The notes beneath the pieces are model-generated. The model saw nothing but the letters and a program-made list of their open reading frames with translations. It searched no databases and was not told the origin of the DNA. This document shows, piece by piece, positions 42,101 to 52,057 of a stretch of 64,000 bases of DNA. A program made the translations under genes and the position numbers. This stretch comes from Agarophyton chilense (Eukaryota; Rhodophyta; Florideophyceae; Gracilariales; Gracilariaceae). Within the stretch, counting starts at the first letter, position 1. Every line of letters starts with the position of its first letter. The stretch covers positions 186,001 to 250,000 of the forward strand of contig JARGXX010000002.1 of assembly GCA_030374765.1 (NCBI GenBank), read 5' to 3'.

Positions 42101-42301
42101 TCGGCACTCAATGGGCTAAAGAAAAAGGCCGAAGAATTCTTTGGATCTGAAGACCAGGCCGTTCAAATTTTGAATAACGGGGAGCCGGACGTCGTTCCTG
42201 AAGTCATCGAACATTCGGATGAAGGTTTGGAAGGAAAGTACTCCGCTATGATTACCCCGATGGAGCTCGCATTGGACGGAGGTGATGTGTACGATAAATA
42301 G
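39131..42301 (+). CDS. MBB1: HAT/TPR-repeat plastid RNA factor, Mbb1/HCF107 family
   Basis: 1056 residues in one exon, start in CCAATGG. The first 60 residues are rich in Ala, Arg, Ser and Pro (plastid transit-like). Residues about 60-285 are Ser/Pro-rich and probably disordered. From about 287 to 1015 there is a long array of 34-residue HAT (half-a-TPR) repeats with the pattern W..LE.R.GN...AR.LF..G: for example ELFARGLALEPDNPYVSQAW, then GLLEQRVGNTEKARELFRQ. Mbb1 of Chlamydomonas and HCF107 of plants bind the psbB-psbT-psbH transcript and shield or remodel its 5' end. The green-algal protein is near 660 residues; this one is longer by its N-terminal extension and more repeats. The exact RNA target is inferred. 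Confidence 0.82.
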   Translation: MALAATRATPPPRAPYGCYVARSCFVPPLSTSAVHAVTRSSACPAAVTRALGPHGNRSFVNGYSNLFFRSDNIWSPSFDSHRGDPVGNSGGTEFGGPRDGNWGLDNNNSFSTFPGGSLEYGRRRVRDEPCSNPVASLTLPPLASHFSPSPPVSSFDASSFIHNSSPQSTDFLGPKSLPTTNQYDQWRSTSRFYDIPNVSCSSTLPVSPADQNSTVVPNKPKTVGVSRAASEPSVGIRRRKRPTDSPSTKYKNPQSSHDQPRGPPPGSNKSFSSKHNAHQYQSKLRRQVRTIFEHAKEEERNGNLNEARTLLRQCLDLDKQDSHSWLALARLEARAGGVSIRNSPPNSHQNENDSELHSHPPSAARGTEIARSIFKLGLEECPKSVHLIQAWAVLEHRCGNRDTARELFARGLALEPDNPYVSQAWGLLEQRVGNTEKARELFRQTVSLRPHPEVCAAWAVLEAREGNIQYARDLYQKGLRACKTAGNQSSAAIYRSWAEMEERVGDLPKARELLSKAIATQPRMTEAYVALARLEARRGGTTRALELMRAAASLSPKPPASVFNAWAQVEWICCGRVDEARKLLRRGHDCHPSDPAILQSLGTLEERCGNPKEAKRLFYASVCARPTAPAFVAWALLEEKDGNLDEAERLFEEALSTDALHGAAYNAYGMMEARRGSLNRARGVYERGLKAHASASVWHGYGQLELKQGRNPDRARELFRHGVGQTREDTSFIWHSLGMLELQQRQVRVARRVFHDALKRYPRNSRVLVGAALAHAASCSRTHAEEEEAVEFFKRAVGADPTHAHAWQAWGVFELRRGRPDAAQALFKRGLRLCPSHGALWQAWGVLETSRGDFSKARQLYEKGVHACPAHVHLFQAWACMEVRSGNIDKARNLLDHALKLDAGHGAVWNAYGLLEARHGTLAKARQNFTTGIRRSPHHAPLYRAFGQAESRAGNYERARQLFQQGLRADPRHAPLYHAYAQFEAMLGNLSALNGLKKKAEEFFGSEDQAVQILNNGEPDVVPEVIEHSDEGLEGKYSAMITPMELALDGGDVYDK

Positions 42302-42617
42302 ATGTCGAAAAGTGCGAATTATGACGACCCGACGTGAATTAGGTCTCTTTTTCCGTTTATTACAGGAGATGCGGCCTACTTAAACAGTTATTTCTTGAAC
42401 ATCAATACAGAAACAAACTGCCCCAGATGTTTTGTTTCTATTAGAAGACAATGTTATGGACCATTGTTAGCAATCAGACCGGCTTTATTTGGGACGACTC
42501 ACCCGCCATCCAATAAACGATCAGTCTACAACACAGCTTGTCTCGAGATACATCTCGATTCCCTGCAGCCACCCCGCTAATAACTTATCTCATCCCAACC
42601 CTCCCTTTCTCCGTGCC
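42302..42617. other. Intergenic, end of the gene island
   Basis: About 315 bp between the Mbb1-like gene and the transposase remnant. No gene recognised. Terminal inverted repeats of the transposon were not found. Confidence 0.4.
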
Positions 42618-43229
42618 ATGCCGCTTTCCATGCGAAAGCAGACAGCGCGTCTGAAGCGGCAAAGCCGGAACCGTGCCGAAGAAGAAACCAACCGACAACA
42701 CGCATTCGAATTACTTGAGCAAAGCCTTCCAGTCCGCACCGTAGCGTCCACATGTAGTCTTTCCCGTACAACAGCGTATCGCATTCAACATGCAATGAAG
42801 ATTAATACAAATTAGCAGTTGAATCGCCTCCTACACCCTACCATCCGTAAACAAGGAAGACCAAAAATTCTCTCCCAATCAGAAGAAGATGCTATCGTCA
42901 AGCGCGCTTTATTTGCTGCCAGTCGGGACTTTGCACTTGACGCCCATGGCGTAAGTAGTCTAATTGCTGCCATTGCAGACGATTCGCAACCTGGGTATAA
43001 GACGCGTATACCCTCGGACGATACATTGAAGTCGTGTAGAGCCCGAGATCGTACGCTTTCATACCGCAATGCAAAACATATGTCGCACAAATATTTCAAT
43101 GGTGAAAATCTAGATCACGTCCAGACGCTTTGTGATAAACTCCAAGATCTGCAGTTTAAAGAACCACAGATATTTGCTGACCCAATTCGTGATTGGAGCC
43201 TCAAAGAGACCAGCGTATATGTCGTATAG
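42618..43229 (+). pseudogene. Truncated pogo/CENP-B-like transposase
   Basis: One frame with a TAG stop at 42813-42815. The first part is an N-terminal helix-turn-helix (HAFELLEQSLPVRTVASTCS, then LSRTTAYRIQ). The second part has a GRPKILSQSEEDAIVKRAL helix-turn-helix of the CENP-B/Tigger type and a run up to RDWSLKETSVYVV. In this superfamily that place normally reads N-x-D-E-T-G and gives the first catalytic aspartate; here it is lysine, and the gene stops a few residues later. So the DNA-binding half survives and the DDE catalytic half is lost. Superfamily assignment is from motif memory and moderately sure. Confidence 0.6.
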
Positions 43230-44292
43230 TAGCGGAAGGGCTGACCTTTGAGGTGTCAGAGACAGTAAGCTGACCTTGTAGGTGGGTGCGAGGAATCATC
43301 GGCCACGTGGCTTAGGGCGAGCTACCATCTAGGTGTTGTCAGCCACGTGTAGTGTTGACATGTACCTTCTGGTTGAGTAATTGTTAGTGATAGTAATTGT
43401 AATTATGCGTATTTTTGTACAGTAGTTGAGTGGCCACCTGGCACTGTAGCCAGTGCTGGCCAGGTCTCTGACACTAGGTCAGAGACCGTGCCTTGTTGGC
43501 ACCTCCCGGGTGATCTGGAGAGTGCATTCCACTGTACATGGGGAACTGCACCTCCCCCATCCTTATCTGATAAAGGCAGGCATCACTTGGGTCACGACTA
43601 TACCTTTTGGTTAAGTTTCTCAACTACCACACAGGCTTTCCCGCGCGTCGACGCCTATCATCTTTTACCTACACGGTATAGACTAGTCGACCCGCCGTTT
43701 GCCCCTGCGGGTTTTCACGGTGCCCTGTTACCATCGAGTTTTACTACGTCTACCTTCTAAGGTTGAGCGTCAACATGCTTCCTACGGTTGAGCGTCACTA
43801 CGCTCCCGATACAAGACAGTAGCATACCCCAGAGATGATTGTAAGACATTTTGGTCTTTCGACTTAAAAAGTATTTTTAGGTTTCGTCGTACCTTCACAG
43901 TTCATACGAGATTCCGAGAATGATTGGACGCTCGTACACCTATTTGGTTTCAGGAAATCCCGCAAAGCAATACAGGATACCACTATTGGTCAGAAATGGA
44001 ACGAACTAAAAGGAATACTCGTGGTGCGAGCGCCCCGCCAAGCCATTAAGGTCCTAAAGGAGCCCCATCGGCTCAACCGATTCTGGAAAACCCCGAGGAG
44101 GTGCTCCGGCACCCTGGAGACAAAACCGTAAAGGAACATGGTCCGCTGCTTATGGCAACGACCCCTCAAAGGTAAATACCAATTGAGGTTGCTGCGGAGG
44201 AGCTATGGCCTCAGATCGAAGAGCGAGCGAAAGCGCTCGTCACCCTCGCGGTCGAAGATGCATTAACCGTAAAGGAGAAGTCTGATACCCGG
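43230..44292. other. Non-coding stretch, probably 5' region of element D
   Basis: About 1 kb without a gene. It contains the inverted-repeat unit at 43254-43473, a hairpin at 43463-43487, and a GGTTGAGCGTCA repeat near 43762 and 43788. Some features resemble the B-type LTR layout (a CACGTGG stretch, an AT-rich block, then a CTGGCAC stretch near 43438), so it may be a diverged LTR, but I could not find a matching 3' copy. Confidence 0.35.
43254..43473. repeat. 220-bp unit bounded by the inverted repeat TGTCAGAGAC
   Basis: TGTCAGAGAC at 43254 and its inverted copy GTCTCTGACA ending at 43473. TG...CA ends fit an LTR, and the size also fits a miniature inverted-repeat element. Flanking 5-mers (TGAGG, CTAGG) do not match. 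Confidence 0.4.
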
Positions 44293-44517
44293 ATGGTTCC
44301 GCCCTCAATGGACGTCGATGCATTTACCCGTATTGTGGTTGACCGAGCAGTTCAAGAGCTATCGGAAAGGATACCTGAAATGGTGAAACAGTATCTATTT
44401 ACAGATGCTAGGGAGCATGTTTACCGCGCTGTGCAGGATCTTTGGGTTTCCGAGGGATTCGCCGAATCCCGACCTACACAGGTGAACATCGAAAAGAGCA
44501 TACCAGAAGGGTTCTAA
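44293..44517 (+). pseudogene. Element D pre-gag ORF
   Basis: 74 codons encoding a helical, charged peptide (MVPPSMDVDAFTRIVVDRAV...). It lies just upstream of gag in another frame and corresponds in place to the N-terminal helical part of B gag. It could be the N-terminus of gag separated by a frameshift, or a separate small protein. Confidence 0.4.
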
Positions 44518-44591
44518 ATGGGTCATTCCACCCATTACAAACATTTAACTACTGATAGTGAGTACCTACCCACAAGAAGCTCAGCTTCCAA

Positions 44592-45710
44592 ATGGGTGAC
44601 ACAACCTTCACAGGTACAGATCCTACTGCGATAATTGAGTTTCTACAGAAGTTCAAGCTTTCATGTGACCAAAATGGGTTTTCCGAGGGCGCTGCAATGT
44701 GGCTATTTCAGTTTTATCTTAAACGACAAGCATACTACTTGCTGCAGGGTTGGCTCCGCGGCAACATCTTAGTGATGGATGAGGATGACACGGAGATGTT
44801 GGAGTCATACCCAGAAGTGGTCAATTTCTTTTTGGAAACGTACGCCATCGATGAGGTTATCCAAGAGGCTGACTCGGAAGTCCTCGCTCACCATCAAAGG
44901 TCTGGGCAAACTGAATCGGATTTTTCGCTCGCGCTTTGGAATCTGGCAACCCGTTGTGGTAATGTGTTCACTACCTCGAGGTTAAAGTCGCTATTTGCCG
45001 ACAATGTCGACAAAGCGATCCGTTCCCAGGTACGCAATTACCTGGCCACTAACCGAAAGGTAGACTACAATGGCCTGGCTCGATACTCCCAGGGCCTTGG
45101 AGATACCCTTCGGCTGGGAAAGAGACCAGCCATGCCTCCAACCTCGAAGGATAAACCGAAAAGGCCAATCTTGGAAATTGAAGACACAACAACCTCAGAG
45201 GGTAGCTCGCACATCGAAGTACCTACAGGAACCGCTATCCACTTGGTGGCGACCCAGGGGCAGTTCTCGAAACCGTCGACGGTAGGAAATTGGTCGTCAA
45301 CGCGTATACCAAACTCGGTACAATCGCCGCCAGGTTCGGTGAGCTCGCACAGGATGCCAGGAGCGAGCTCCCATAGCTCGCCCGCCACCTCCTACGCCAC
45401 TGCCCCTACCAACCAGGTTTCGAAGCCCCTTTCATTGGTAACACGAGACCCTCAAACTGAAGGCCTCGTTTGCTGGTTTTGTCTCGCGACAGACCATTTG
45501 GAAAACAATTGCGCTAACTTACCTCCAGGGATGAGAGACCAGTTGATTCAGGCTCGCATGCAGAATCACCAGCGCCTCTGTGGGTCTTCAACGCAAGCAC
45601 CAAATAGGTTCCAACCCCGTACACCGGTACAGGTCAATACGATCGAGGAAACACCCAACTTGGACTCAACCCCTCCCGTACAGGAGGAAAACACCGAGCG
45701 GTTGGCGTAA
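44592..45710 (+). CDS. Element D gag (capsid and CCHC nucleocapsid)
   Basis: 372 residues, open from ATG to TAA. The first 190 residues are helical and capsid-like (AIIEFLQKFKLSCDQNGFSE; FFLETYAIDEVI; SDFSLALWNLATRCGNVF). A Ser/Pro/Thr-rich linker follows, then the knuckle CWFCLATDHLENNC (CX2CX4HX4C) near residue 295. The stop TAA overlaps the pol ATG as TAATG at 45708-45712, which suggests that pol is reached by stop-restart coupling or by a -1 shift. This is the only gag in the window without an internal stop. Confidence 0.85.
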   Translation: MGDTTFTGTDPTAIIEFLQKFKLSCDQNGFSEGAAMWLFQFYLKRQAYYLLQGWLRGNILVMDEDDTEMLESYPEVVNFFLETYAIDEVIQEADSEVLAHHQRSGQTESDFSLALWNLATRCGNVFTTSRLKSLFADNVDKAIRSQVRNYLATNRKVDYNGLARYSQGLGDTLRLGKRPAMPPTSKDKPKRPILEIEDTTTSEGSSHIEVPTGTAIHLVATQGQFSKPSTVGNWSSTRIPNSVQSPPGSVSSHRMPGASSHSSPATSYATAPTNQVSKPLSLVTRDPQTEGLVCWFCLATDHLENNCANLPPGMRDQLIQARMQNHQRLCGSSTQAPNRFQPRTPVQVNTIEETPNLDSTPPVQEENTERLA

Positions 45711-48165
45711 TGGCCGAACCCAACCTGAAATCGGAAGGCCAATCGATACCCAGAAGCTTGAAGGTGGAAGAGAACACGTCACAACCAGTTCCGGTTTGTC
45801 ATATGAAGTACAACAACTATAAAGTACGTGCTTCAATGGGTTCCTCCGATGGCCTTGCGGTTCCGGTCACCTGCGTGCTGGATACGGGGGCCAGCCCAAA
45901 CTTGCTGAACTCCCGCGTCATACCTGAGGCGGTGCTTCGGAACTTGAGCCGAACTCCCGACAACAACCCGCTGGTGGATGCAAATGAGCGCCCATTAAAC
46001 CTTCGAGGTATGCTCACCACTGTGGTGCAGCTCGGACACCTCAAGGTAAGACTGAAATTCTTTGTTGTCGACCGTTTACCGACAGACTGCCTACTCGGTA
46101 CGAACTTCATTGACAGACATGTCAAAGCAATCCTTCCTGGTTCCCATACAGTCGCCCTACGTCAGGGGGGACGAATTGCCATTTTAGGTAGTACGGAAAC
46201 CAAACGGGGATGGTTCGTCAAACCGAAGAAGACGATATCTACCGAAACGGTCTCCAACAAAGTGCGCATTACCAAACAGTTTGTTATCCCGCCAATGCAC
46301 CAAATATTGGTACCGGTGTCGTGTGCGACCCCCGGACTGATCATATTACGAAGCCATCCGAGGTTAGCACATCGACACCTCACCTTGATGGCTTACGGGA
46401 TTGTCGACAACATCCCAAATCAACCCTTTAAGGTGTGTCTCAGCAACTTCAGCAGTCATGACATGAAGTTGCCGAAAAATACCAATGTTGGCATCGCACT
46501 ACCGGCACCACAAGGGGTCTTCACCGTAGCTCACACTGATCTCTGCGAGGTCGCCCTCGATAAGGAAGGGGGGTGCGCAAATGCGTCCACAACCACAAAG
46601 TTATCGATAAATACCAACTTGGAAGGGAAAGTAACCGATAAGGCATCGGTAGACAAAGAAAAGAAACCGGACCCTGAGAGGCAATGGCAAGATACAGTCC
46701 AGATTGGTGAAGAAAACGGCCAACTGCGGGGCCGTATTAACGACCTTCTGGAGGAGTTCGAAACCATGTGGTCAGGCCATCTGGTCCAAATTAAGGCCAC
46801 ACAGCACCGCATCGAGCTCCTCCCTGAATCGAAGCCGATTTACCAGCAACCATCTCGAGCAAGTCCGAAGGCGAGAGAGATAGAACTCAAAGAAGTAGAG
46901 CGAATGCTCAAAAAAATGGGTAATTGAACCAGCCAACTCAGATTGGGCTAGTCCCGTGGTTCTGGCTCAGAAGGAAGGGGGATAACCGTGTGAAGTTTTG
47001 TGTGGACTACAGGAGGCTCAATAGCGTGACGATCAGGGATTCGTACTCGATACCTATAATGGATGAGTGCATCGACTCCTTGGGAGATGCGCAGATTTTT
47101 ACCACGTTGGATGCCAATTATGGTTATTGGCAGGTACCCGTAGGTGAAGAAGATCGAGACAAAACGACCTTCACGTGACATGCAGGGTTGTTTCGCTTCA
47201 CGCGGATGCCTTTCGGGTTGCACAATGCTCCAGCCACCTTTCAAAGGGCGCTGGACATCATCCTTTCGAAGGTTAAATGGACAACGGCCTTGGTATACAT
47301 CGATGATGTAATCATCTATTCCAGATCGGTAGAAGAGCATTTTGCACACGTACGCACCGTACTAACCCTCCTAGCTGAGACGGGGGTGACGCTGAAGCTA
47401 CGCAAATGCGTCTTCTTTACCAGAACGGTTGAATACCTGGGACACATCATAGGTCCTGGTACCCTAGAGGTTGCGCCAAGCAACATTAAAGCCGTACAGG
47501 AGGTCAAGTTGCCACGATCCCAGACAGACGTACGATTCTTTATAGGTTTATGTAACGTCTATCGTCGCTTCGTGAAGGGATTCGCGAAAATAGCGGCTCC
47601 CCTCAACAAGAAGCTCCAGAAAGGTGAACCTGAATGGTTTGAGAATCTATCGAACGAAGAAATGGACACCTTTGAGAAATTTAAACGAGCGCTGTTGTCG
47701 CCGCCAATCTTAGCGTTACCTAAAACAGGTCTACCATACACACTGGATACAGATGCATCCCATGCCCAAATTGGTTGTTGTCTCATGCAAAAGCAGCACA
47801 ACGGATACAAATTACCTATAGGATACTGGAGGCGCGCTATGAATAAGGCGGAGCAAAACTACAAGGTAACCGAGAAGGAATGTCAAGCAGTAGTGTGGAG
47901 CATTTTGATGCTCCGTCCATACCTTTATGGTGAGCGCTTTACGTTGCGCACGGACCACGACGCCTTAAGGTTGATCCTCGGACTCGCAGATGCGTCTGGT
48001 AGACTTTCCCGTTGGAGGTTGAGACTCTCGGAGTTTGAATACGACGTACAGTACCTTCCAGGTATCAAGCACAGTATAGCTGTTGCTATGTCACGCTTAA
48101 ACACTTCAGGGTTAGAGACAGAACCGGTGGACGATGATATCCCTTGCTTTTTGGTGTCATCAAAC
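45710..48165 (+). pseudogene. Element D pol: protease, RT and RNase H, integrase missing
   Basis: Starts at the ATG overlapping the gag stop. The protease has VLDTGASPNLL near 45880. Reverse transcriptase motifs are readable: IEPANSDWASP, KFCVDYRRLNSV, YWQVPV and YIDDVII (near 47300). RNase H follows (LDTDASHAQIGC near 47750; LRTDHDALRLI). Two single-base shifts near an A run (46911) and a G run (46976) and a TGA at 47176 break the frame. After DDDIPCF (48140), the point just before the integrase in B, the element runs straight into the antisense ORF. Confidence 0.88.
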
Positions 48166-49670
48166 CAACGTCTGAGCAAATGCTTTGCCTACAGGACTTT
48201 CGGTTTCGACAATAACCTCGCCAGAAGGAATATTCTTTTGGGCGACCGGCGGTTTATACGAGAGCTCATCCTGAGGAGCAGCGCCTGGAAGAGCTGGAGG
48301 AGGGGAAGTAGTCGGCAATACCGCAGCGGACTTGACCGGAGGATGAACACTCTCTACGGGTAGGACAAAGGGATCTTCACCGAAGGATTCTCCGTAGGAC
48401 ATACCAGCAGGAACTAACGGCGTGGCTTCCACATCAAGCTCGGAGCACAGAAGATCGAAACCAATGGCCTTCGGATAATAGTCGGGCACATGACGCCTCA
48501 GAATGTCCGATGGTTGATTCCTCAAAGGCTTTGCGGGATAGGCACGAGCGTCGTCCCGACCCTGATGATGCAGGGGAATCGGCGTGAATAAGTCGGTATC
48601 CCAGTCATACCAAAGAAACCAGGGAGTCTCGCCCCACTCCACCTGTAGGACATGATCCAAAAGGGCCTCGGTCTCCTCGACGTCGAACTGAGTCCCACGG
48701 AAGATATTATGGATGCCCAGGTTTCTTAGGAAGCGGATCATGATGTCCGGGAGTGGGATTAGGCGACCTAGAGGACCGGGTATGTTCTCATCGTACCACA
48801 CCCTTCAATCCTCCAAACGGACATTAACACGGATTCCGTACTTCGCGGTATCCAGAAAGGCCATAAGGGAAATCCCGCCGAACTCAACGACGAGTATCTG
48901 CCAGGACAGCCACGACCTTCGGTCATTGTCATGGCCCATGAGTTGGGACGAGTGGTACTCCACCATGGACAGCGTGAGAACCTGAAAGAGCGACGAGACA
49001 CGGCAATACATGGCCCATTGGTTCTCATCCACGTGGGGTAGCGAGAGGTACAACGGAAGGCGTTTGTCTGCGCTCATGTCGTGAAACTCTACTTGGTGCC
49101 AACAAAAAAGAAGAACCCCAGGGATTGACGCAGATGACCATCGGGCTCGTGCAGCTCGTTCCAATAGACCCGGTTGGACATACAGAACAAGCGGTCATAC
49201 GGCGGCCCGAAGCACATAAGCGCCAAAAGGTTGTGACCAGCTGGAAGAAAGCGCACATGAGGCGAGATGAAACCCGTGTATAGATCCGAGAGGAGTTTGG
49301 TCACCCTGAACTGGTATTCGGCTTCCTCCTCGCAGCGGAAGTATAGCATGTCCGCTTGGATTAGGGTGCAACATCGCGTCGCCGAACGCGGATGCACAGG
49401 ACAATGCAACCATCGGTTATACCAAGAGACGCTGCGGGCGTTCTTGCTGCCCCTCTTGAAATCGGGTATTTTTGCAAACCTTCGGGCGTCGAGATACGTA
49501 TGACAAAACCGCCGGTACTCTTCCACAGAGGACGGGGGAGTGGCATGAAGCAGTGCCCGCGGATTCCGTCCGATGGTATGATCATAGCGGTCCCAGGGAC
49601 GTTCGTAAGCCACTTGGTATCCCGAGGAGCTCCCCGTTTGGTTGTTCGAAGCCATGGTGTTGCTTCCCAC
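48160..49670 (-). pseudogene. Element D antisense ORF, homologue of the A/B/C antisense protein
   Basis: About 500 codons on the minus strand, start ATG 49670 or 49655, stop TGA at 48160-48162 overlapping the pol tail. A frameshift in a T-rich run near 49110 and a TGA at 48802 interrupt it. By eye it matches the B protein in order: GRNP...YRRFCHTYLDARRF against GRDP...DDALIQQYV; EAEYQFRVTKLLSDLYTGFI against EARTQFTELMYQRLHRFI; WQILVVEFGGISLMAFLDTA against WTVVYTEFIAKMAVFLLWDA; RVWY shared; FLWYDWDTDLFTPI against FVWYDPWTRQLITP. The C-terminus is Pro-rich. Function unknown. Confidence 0.78.
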
Positions 49671-52057
49671 AGGCTGGTCCGCCGGGAAGTGAATAAAACG
49701 ACCGACAGAAGCAATAAAGTCCGGAGGGAGAACGGCATATGCGACGGGCTTATAGCGAAGCGCGGAGATCCGCGAAAGGAAGAAAGGAGACTAAGGAAGA
49801 AGCCAATGGACCATATCGGCAACGCGACGCGAGGAATACGCCGGTGATGCTCCTATGGCCAGCTCTCACGGCGCGTGAGAGTTCCAATCCTTAGGCAAAT
49901 TAATTGCCATTCGGCGCCAATGGTCAGCTCACGCTTCCCCGCATCCCTGCAGGCGATGACGACGCGATGTCCCGTCGCGCCCAATGGTACCGGGAGCAAC
50001 AAAGCGCTCGCGTCCCCTGGGTCAATCAAGAGGCCATCTGGACTTCGCCGTGACGGCCGAGTCCTAAGGAAGGAGATATGTGAAGGAGCGATGATAACGG
50101 TTGAGCCCTATAAGCCGCCGGGCCCTGAGGTCTCTTACAGGCGACACGTGGACGGGTCGACCTCAGGTGGACTCATGTAGATTAATAATTTGTTTCAATT
50201 AGTGTAATAGACTAGCAGTACAGTGCTAGGGAGATCCCAGCGCCTTTCCAGTACTATTTACTTGGCTCGAGTGACGCTTCTCCCTAAGAGTACGGTAGGC
50301 ACCGTTAGGATACTAAATAACCCCCTTTTCTGTATTAGTTCCACCCTTTGGTCTTCAAGCCATCGTTTCCGTAACTTCAACCTGTAGGACTACGCAATAA
50401 ACGCCAGCCCATTGCACCCAAGTACTCTAGGAGTGCCGCCGTCAAGGATTCGAACCTCAGAACCTGCTCTACCACGCTACCACCGGTCGCAAACCGTACG
50501 CTGATCCACCCGTCATTGCCTTACAGAGTCGTGGAGAGAAGAATTCTCATGATCAGGAATAATTTTCTTCCAAAGAATTCTCGTACTCAAGCCGAATGAT
50601 GTTCCAAAGAGTTTAATCTGGTTCTACAAATTGGCCGGATCAAAAGTGCTCTGTAGCTGTTTTTCTGGCAGCAATAGTATGTTCAATAGCGCAGACTTAC
50701 TTTAACCAGTAATTTGGAGCTTTAATGACGTCTTATAATGAAACATTGTCATTATCGCTTACAGAGTTGTCATTTGGAGGTAATGGGTTGTCTGATTTTA
50801 AAAACTATGCGTTGAACTGATTGAACTTCTCTATCTGTCCACCTTCATCTGGTATAATAAGCAATTGGAACTAATGCGGAACGTATTGTTATTAAAAGCA
50901 CTCGGTCAACCATTCGCAGTCGATTTAAAGTTCCGTCGTGGACGTATCGACTAGAAATGGGTCTAAAAAGTGGCTAAATTCGAGGAAAGAAGAAAAGGTA
51001 CTAAGTGAAGTAAAATTCAAAGTTTCTAAAACAAAATGAATACCCTGTCTCTTTCTACGTGGTATCTTGTAGTTCCAATCTCTGAGCATTAGAATGACCA
51101 GAGTCCGTGATAAGACGATTATTATCATCATTCACTGGTAACAGTTCAAATGCGCAGAAAGATGGGTGCTTACATTTGCGCATGTTGCTTGGAGGTGAGT
51201 TTTGAAGTCGATGTTGTCAACGCTGAGACCTGTATATTGAGGTGAAACTGAAGCGAATGTTACAGAAGCTGCAAAAGACGATGATAAAGAAATGAGTCTC
51301 AAGCACTTCTGTAGAATCATGGGGGTTTTGTGTGTAAATGGCTTGAAAATAGCGTGATTCAAGCAGCGTTGCCTGAAACTTCACATACTGGCGGCGTGAA
51401 ATCACGCATGGTGGCGTTAAATCTCAACATTAACGCAAATTAACGAGTATTGATGCCTGATGAAAAAACCAAAAAAATTGGATGAGGCTTCTAGCTGGTG
51501 TTCAAATTGAAACTCGGGAGAAGGCAGGCTTTAGATTCCATGAACCTTCAAATATCAACATAAGTTTCTTTTGAACCTCTTTACATACTGTGGTACAATG
51601 CCGTGAAGTAAAACAACCCCAAAGATGTTCCGATATCCCGCTCAAGAGGTTAAGTCAGCAAACGAAGCCTCTCCAGCGGAACACGAACGACTCGGAGTGT
51701 GAGTCTGAGGCTCAACTTCACGACCACAAGGAGGGTAAAGAAAAACCGGTAGAAACGTGCAACGTGAGTAAGGTACTCTCCGATGAGGTCACGAGTCTGT
51801 CGTAGTCGTACCGAAAATGACAAGGGGTCGGAATGCTCGCGCCTTGAGAGCAAGGAAAACAACTACGTATTGTAGTCATCCTTATTTAATGGTGAAGTGC
51901 AATCCCTTCGGGGATGATTTCTTTAGACTTTGTTATTCTTCGCAGATGTGCGAATTATGAGAAGTGCCACTGGATACTTCAAGGCGTCTCAGGGCGCCTT
52001 CCTTGCCAAACTCCGCTCCCGAGACCGACGATCGGCGAAAGAGTGAGAGTACCTGAA
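49671..52057. other. Non-coding block between elements D and C
   Basis: About 2.4 kb. The first 500 bases (a purine-rich AAAGGAAGAAAGGAG at 49780-49795 and the GC-rich stretch to about 50170) may be the 3' end of element D. A tRNA-like remnant lies at 50433-50490. The rest is AT-rich, and its short ORFs have no recognisable motifs. Confidence 0.4.
50433..50490 (-). pseudogene. tRNA-like remnant without anticodon arm
   Basis: On the minus strand a good A box (TGGTAGCGTGGTAGAGC) and an exact B box (GGTTCGAATCC) stand only 9 bases apart, so the anticodon arm is gone. Acceptor ends pair only in part. A tRNA pseudogene or the head of a tRNA-derived SINE. Confidence 0.5.

Larger units (their letters stand above)
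44293..49670 (+). mobile_element. Element D: diverged Ty3/gypsy element lacking integrase
   Basis: A gypsy element of a family different from A/B/C. Plus strand: a short pre-gag ORF, gag with CCHC, protease (DTGA), reverse transcriptase (YIDD), RNase H. Pol then stops within a few codons of the RNase H tail, and the antisense ORF begins at once on the minus strand, so the integrase, chromodomain and spacer (about 2.5 kb in B) are missing. Bounds are those of the coding parts; LTRs were not established. Confidence 0.8.

Noticed and set aside
49860-50400. 3' LTR of element D
   Set aside because: No stretch here matches 43230-43840 by eye, so an LTR pair cannot be claimed.
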